From Liolophura sinensis (lineage: Eukaryota; Mollusca; Polyplacophora; Chitonida; Chitonidae): DNA of 64,000 nt. The notes below the pieces were generated by a model, which was not told the origin of the DNA, did not search any database, and saw only the letters and a program-made list of their open reading frames with translations. The stretch is from the NCBI RefSeq assembly GCF_032854445.1, contig NC_088302.1:35532191-35596190 (forward strand), given 5' to 3'. Below, in pieces: positions 60,271-64,000 of the stretch. The translations under genes and the position numbers were made by a program. Position 1 is the stretch's first letter. Every line of letters begins with the position of its first letter.

Positions 60271-62417
60271 ATACCTGGAGGAGGCTGTATAATTAGGTTG
60301 AGACGTGTTGTGTAGACAGAACTTAATGTAGGCTGATGTGGAAGAAGTAAACATATCGTTTAATTTATTAGTTCACTTTAGGAATGCCGTAGCTCATCAA
60401 AGCTTGCCTCATTGGTCTCGTTGTATTGTATGATAAAAGGAATGTTTTCAGGTTTAACTTGTATTGTAACAAGTTTTTATGGTAATTTATGTGAAACTTC
60501 TTCTGGTATACATCAGAAGGTATGATTTTGCATTGTTGCTAGTTATATTCTGTGTGTCCATCTGGAAAAACTGTGTAAATGAAAAAGTATTGCTCACTAA
60601 CTGTTAGATCAGTGTATAGATTGATTATGGAATCAATTATAGTTAATTTTTTTTTCAAAGGCCTTTTGCCTTTTCTCTTTTTTTTTTTCTTTTTTTTTTG
60701 TTCTTTCCTTCACCCTGTAATGCTGTAGAAACTCTCATGAATCAGTTGATTAAGTTCTCCCTCCTGATTCATGCTTTTGACGACTGTTTGACAATGCTCA
60801 TTTGGGTTTGGTTTGTTTTGATGCTTTACCGGATTTTTTTGTCCAGAAAGGTTCATATAAACCACATTTGTTGTACATTTTAGATTTGCATGCTAAGCGT
60901 TTAAAGTAAATATGTATTATGAACCTAGATCTATGTTATATGGTACAACTTCATCATTCCATGCCCTCTGCTATAACAGACATCACCATGGAAACTTTGG
61001 CTTGTGTTTCGCCAGCCGAGTGACAATCTCAAGTTTCACTTAAGAAATGTCAAAACCTGTTAGTACAGGCATTTCATAAATATAGATAAATTCGTTCTCT
61101 TTGCGAAAAATCTTTTTTTCTCACTCAGACATATTTAGATTGAAAACAGTTAGCTGACTTTCAGAGTTTATCAATGTACCAGACAGGAGCACTTCATGAA
61201 AAGAAACCAGAAAAGAAGTGTTTATTCATGAAGAAGCATTTGAATTCCTCAGCCTTACAAATGTACACTTTGAAACAAAGGTTAAAATTTTCACACAGTG
61301 AAATGGTGGACTGAGAAAACACCAGGGAGCGATTGCAGACAACAAAAACAAAGTTAAGAAGTATCACATGTCCCATTGGTTTAGATGCAGTAGTGTAATG
61401 ATCCATTCCTGTGGCATGGGGGTGGAGAACTACTGAATCAGCAGCTTTAGCCACATAAATCTTCCCTGGTTCTCCTCAGAATGGTGGTGCTGTATGTGCT
61501 GATGTACCTACTTGTTAGGATGTATAAAACTGGCAGTTTTCCTGCTGTGAAAAATGAGTGTGGGAGTTGGGGAAACTGGGCCATTTAGCGCTGAACCCCT
61601 CATCCCCCCCCACTGTATAATAATTCCAGGAGCCCAGAATTTGGCTTCCCAGACTCCAACAGTTGGTCATGTACTGGACAAAAACAGTGAAATTGTTATG
61701 AGGGTCATATAAATGCCTGCAGCTTTCTGTAATTAAGTTTTCTGGGGACTGGCTGGTGATAGCTTGTCCCACAGCATCCTTCAGTCTGTCTCCTCCGTCT
61801 CCTCCAGGTCCCTGTGTTACATACAGTGTGCATCTCCCAGACTGTGTGTTGTCATCATCAGCTAAGTACTCTATCATAAAGTACACCTACACATCTGGGG
61901 AAAAGTGGAACCACTGAGTGTAGTAGTGGAGTCTCTCTTTGTTTGGGACCACCTCTGTAATCTATGCAGATCCCCTGGAGAAGTCTGATGTGTTAGCAGA
62001 GCCATGGGCAGAGATCTGTGGTATAGGATTTATTGTGACCTCTCCCCTGACTCTGACTTCTACCCTTGTCAGTCCTTTGCTTATACCTCAGGCCGACTCA
62101 GCCAGGCGATTATGATTTGCCACCCACTGGTTTCTACATGCCTTTGTCATTAGTGAATTTGGCTTCTGCAAGAAACAGATACGCTCCTTGATGCACCAGC
62201 CTAAATTGTGAAGAAACCTTTTCTTTAACGTGTTCCGAGTATTTTTCTCTCTCTTGTTACTTGGCAAGGAAACAAGTCAACAGGAGTTTATTTGTGGCAT
62301 CCCATAATCCTTCAGTGCGTGCTCTCCAGAGTTTAGGGTAGACCTTGTTAGATAGTGCTGGGATGTTCTCTCCCTCAGAATTTTCACTGGGATTTTAGTT
62401 AATTTGTTGACTTCATT
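60271..62417. other. Non-coding stretch before the RDY exon
   Basis: Poly-T-rich at about 60650-60700. The segment 61700-62400 is GC-richer and may contain the 5' UTR and promoter of the exon at 62418; no core motif was clear. Confidence 0.4.
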
Positions 62418-62769
62418 ATGAGTTACCGATCCTCCAGATATTCCAGCTACCCGTCTTCCAGGGATTATGGTACGACCAGTTACAGTAGTTACAGTTCCTC
62501 AAGTTCTTCCAATTACCCCAGTCGATCAAGGGATTACAGCTCCTATGGAAGTTCCAGTGGCCAAAGGGATTACAGTTCATATGGTAGCTCCGGCAGGGAT
62601 TATGGTATCTCATACAGTAATTCCAGTAATCAGAGAGATTATAACTTCCAAAGTACTCGCTCTAAGGATTACAGTTTGTACACTTGTGGAACTTCAAGAG
62701 CCAGCTGGCCCCATAGCTCTGACTATAAAAGATCAGAACCCATTGTGAATGGGAATGAAGATACTTATG
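62418..62769 (+). CDS. Ser/Tyr/Gly-rich first coding exon with RDY repeats
   Basis: ATG 62418, with an in-frame TAA at 62400-62402 just upstream, then 117 codons to a consensus donor TATG|GTAAGT, leaving one base. The protein is low complexity: MSYRSSRYSSYPSSRDYGTT at the start, six (R/K)DY motifs at roughly even spacing (SSRDYGTT, SRSRDYSSYG, GQRDYSSYG, SGRDYGIS, NQRDYNFQ, RSKDYSLY), then a less biased end, KRSEPIVNGNEDTYG. It is either the first exon of a gene running off the right edge or an internal alternative start of the CAP-Gly gene, whose exon 9 leaves the same phase. No named family recognised. Confidence 0.6.
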
Positions 62770-64000
62770 GTAAGTTTTCACACCAAGCATCGAATGAAAT
62801 TATAAACTATTGCTGGTGGAAATGACAAATATAAATATAGGTTAATACTTATAGGATTTGATTGTGTGTGATTCAATACAAATATAGTTAAAGTTGTAAA
62901 AATGTACTAGACGTTTTTAAAATCCTAATAATGCTTGTAACAAAATTCTACATTCTCTTTTTTCCCAACTGCCAGTTACAGAGTACTCCTTTTTGCTGTG
63001 TTGCCTTCAAGCTTTATACAAGTAATTTCTATGTACTTATTTTTTTAATCTTCGGTGTTGACAACTACTTTACTTGATACCGAAACAGTGCTATCATTGT
63101 CCCACTAATGACGTGTTGATGAGTTAGCCTTTAATGTGTGAATTTTTCCAGGGTGTTGTGTTAAGTCTGTGGTTTTAGTGTCCTAATGACAAAGGAAACA
63201 GGCTCCTGGGTGGCCTTAATCCTGGCTAGCTGTTGAACAATTTACATATCAAAATAATTCAACGTTCAAGAGTGAAAAGGGTGGGAGTAGGTAGAATGAA
63301 CCAAACATAATAATTTTGTGGGTGAACAAAAGAGATAACCCTATGTATTACATATTTGTCAATAATGATAAAATCTGTCTAGATTTTGTATTTTAGTGTA
63401 TCGCATATATTAAATCAAATATTAAGCCCAGCATAGATGCAGACCAAGTTTTTATTTGTGCACAGTTTTATCTGGTGAAACTTTTTTTTTGTGGACGATA
63501 TACGATTTCTTGACAGTTTCCTTGTTTATAGCTGCGTGAAGACTGGGGTTAATGACTTTGTCCGTGCAGTAGATGATGTGGAGGGTCTTGTCTTACAGGC
63601 TACTGTCTACAAATCCTCCATCATGAGCAGTGGTTATGATAGCATCTCAGCAGCAACAGGTTGTCAAGGCCTCCCGGGCCCCTTTGCCTGCTTTCGTTGT
63701 TTTTAAACATCCCTATATCTGTTTGAGAAAGCTAAATATATACGACTGTAAATGAGAGGCTGTCTAATGGAGCCCACTAATGGGGAGCGAGGGAGGCAGC
63801 TTGTTCTCCCCCAAGTGTGAAAGAAAAGCCTAGGATGTTATGAAAGAAAACTTCCGAGTTGCGATAACTTACATGCATACTTGTGTTTAAACTGCCTGAT
63901 TTGTGTTGCTCATGGGGTAAATTCTAAACTCTGTAGTGGTGGGGTTCTTTGAGCATAAATTGACCAGTTGAATTACATTACCGACACTCTGGGGTGTTGC
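62770..64000. other. Right-edge stretch, probable intron
   Basis: Follows the donor at 62769. An open frame around 63500-63700 (including MSSGYDSISAAT at 63622) ends near a poor GTTGTC donor and is not accepted as an exon. Confidence 0.4.

Noticed and set aside
61515-61886. 123-residue minus-strand frame
   Set aside because: No recognised motif, and opposite to the transcribed strand of the surrounding candidate gene; judged chance in a GC-richer patch.
63622-63658. Possible first exon MSSGYDSISAAT
   Set aside because: The only following donor is GTTGTC, too weak, and the start context is ordinary.

Overview
This is AT-rich animal nuclear DNA with spliced genes, long introns and many interspersed repeats. 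The tRNA-headed SINEs with a GTACTCAAGAATATTTCAC-type 3' body and AAATAAATAAA tails suggest a lophotrochozoan, most likely a mollusc or a brachiopod; the species cannot be fixed from the window. No bacterial, organellar, CRISPR or viral content was seen.

Layout. (1) About 0.4-4.1 kb, minus strand: the first four coding exons of ALG8, the ER glucosyltransferase of N-glycan precursor assembly. All splice phases agree, and the gene runs off the left edge. (2) About 4.1-13.5 kb: mostly non-coding, with SINE pieces, a candidate orphan exon at 7.7 kb (MAEKLTIPD) and a CRE-containing candidate promoter near 9 kb. (3) 13.5-17.4 kb, plus strand: a CRE cluster, then an intronless 432-codon ORF for a MAPK-like protein kinase fold that has lost the glycine loop, the VAIK lysine and the HRD aspartate (a predicted pseudokinase). 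A 3' UTR with a ~60-bp tandem repeat and an AATAAA follow. (4) 17.4-21.9 kb: intergenic, with two SINEs, one still flanked by a 13-bp target-site duplication. (5) 21.9-54.2 kb and probably beyond, plus strand: a large gene for a microtubule plus-end type protein with an N-terminal CAP-Gly domain, a long low-complexity basic/serine-rich body and two SxIP motifs. Eight shared exons join in perfect phase, and two alternative first exons (21.9 kb and 34.2 kb) both splice in phase 0. The 3' end is not in the window. (6) 54.2-64 kb: introns and/or the next gene, including a Ser/Tyr-rich first-exon candidate at 62.4 kb whose donor phase equals that of the preceding gene's last exon, and a perfect 104-bp tandem duplication.

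The three genes are not an obvious functional unit: one acts in ER glycosylation, one is a probable signalling pseudokinase and one is cytoskeletal. The most unusual items are the divergent MAPK-like pseudokinase with a cAMP-response-element cluster upstream, the CAP-Gly plus SxIP architecture with several in-phase starts, the RDY-repeat exon, and a small family of about 215-bp elements with 18-bp perfect terminal inverted repeats. Exon boundaries were read by eye from GT/AG signals, phase and family similarity, not from transcripts.
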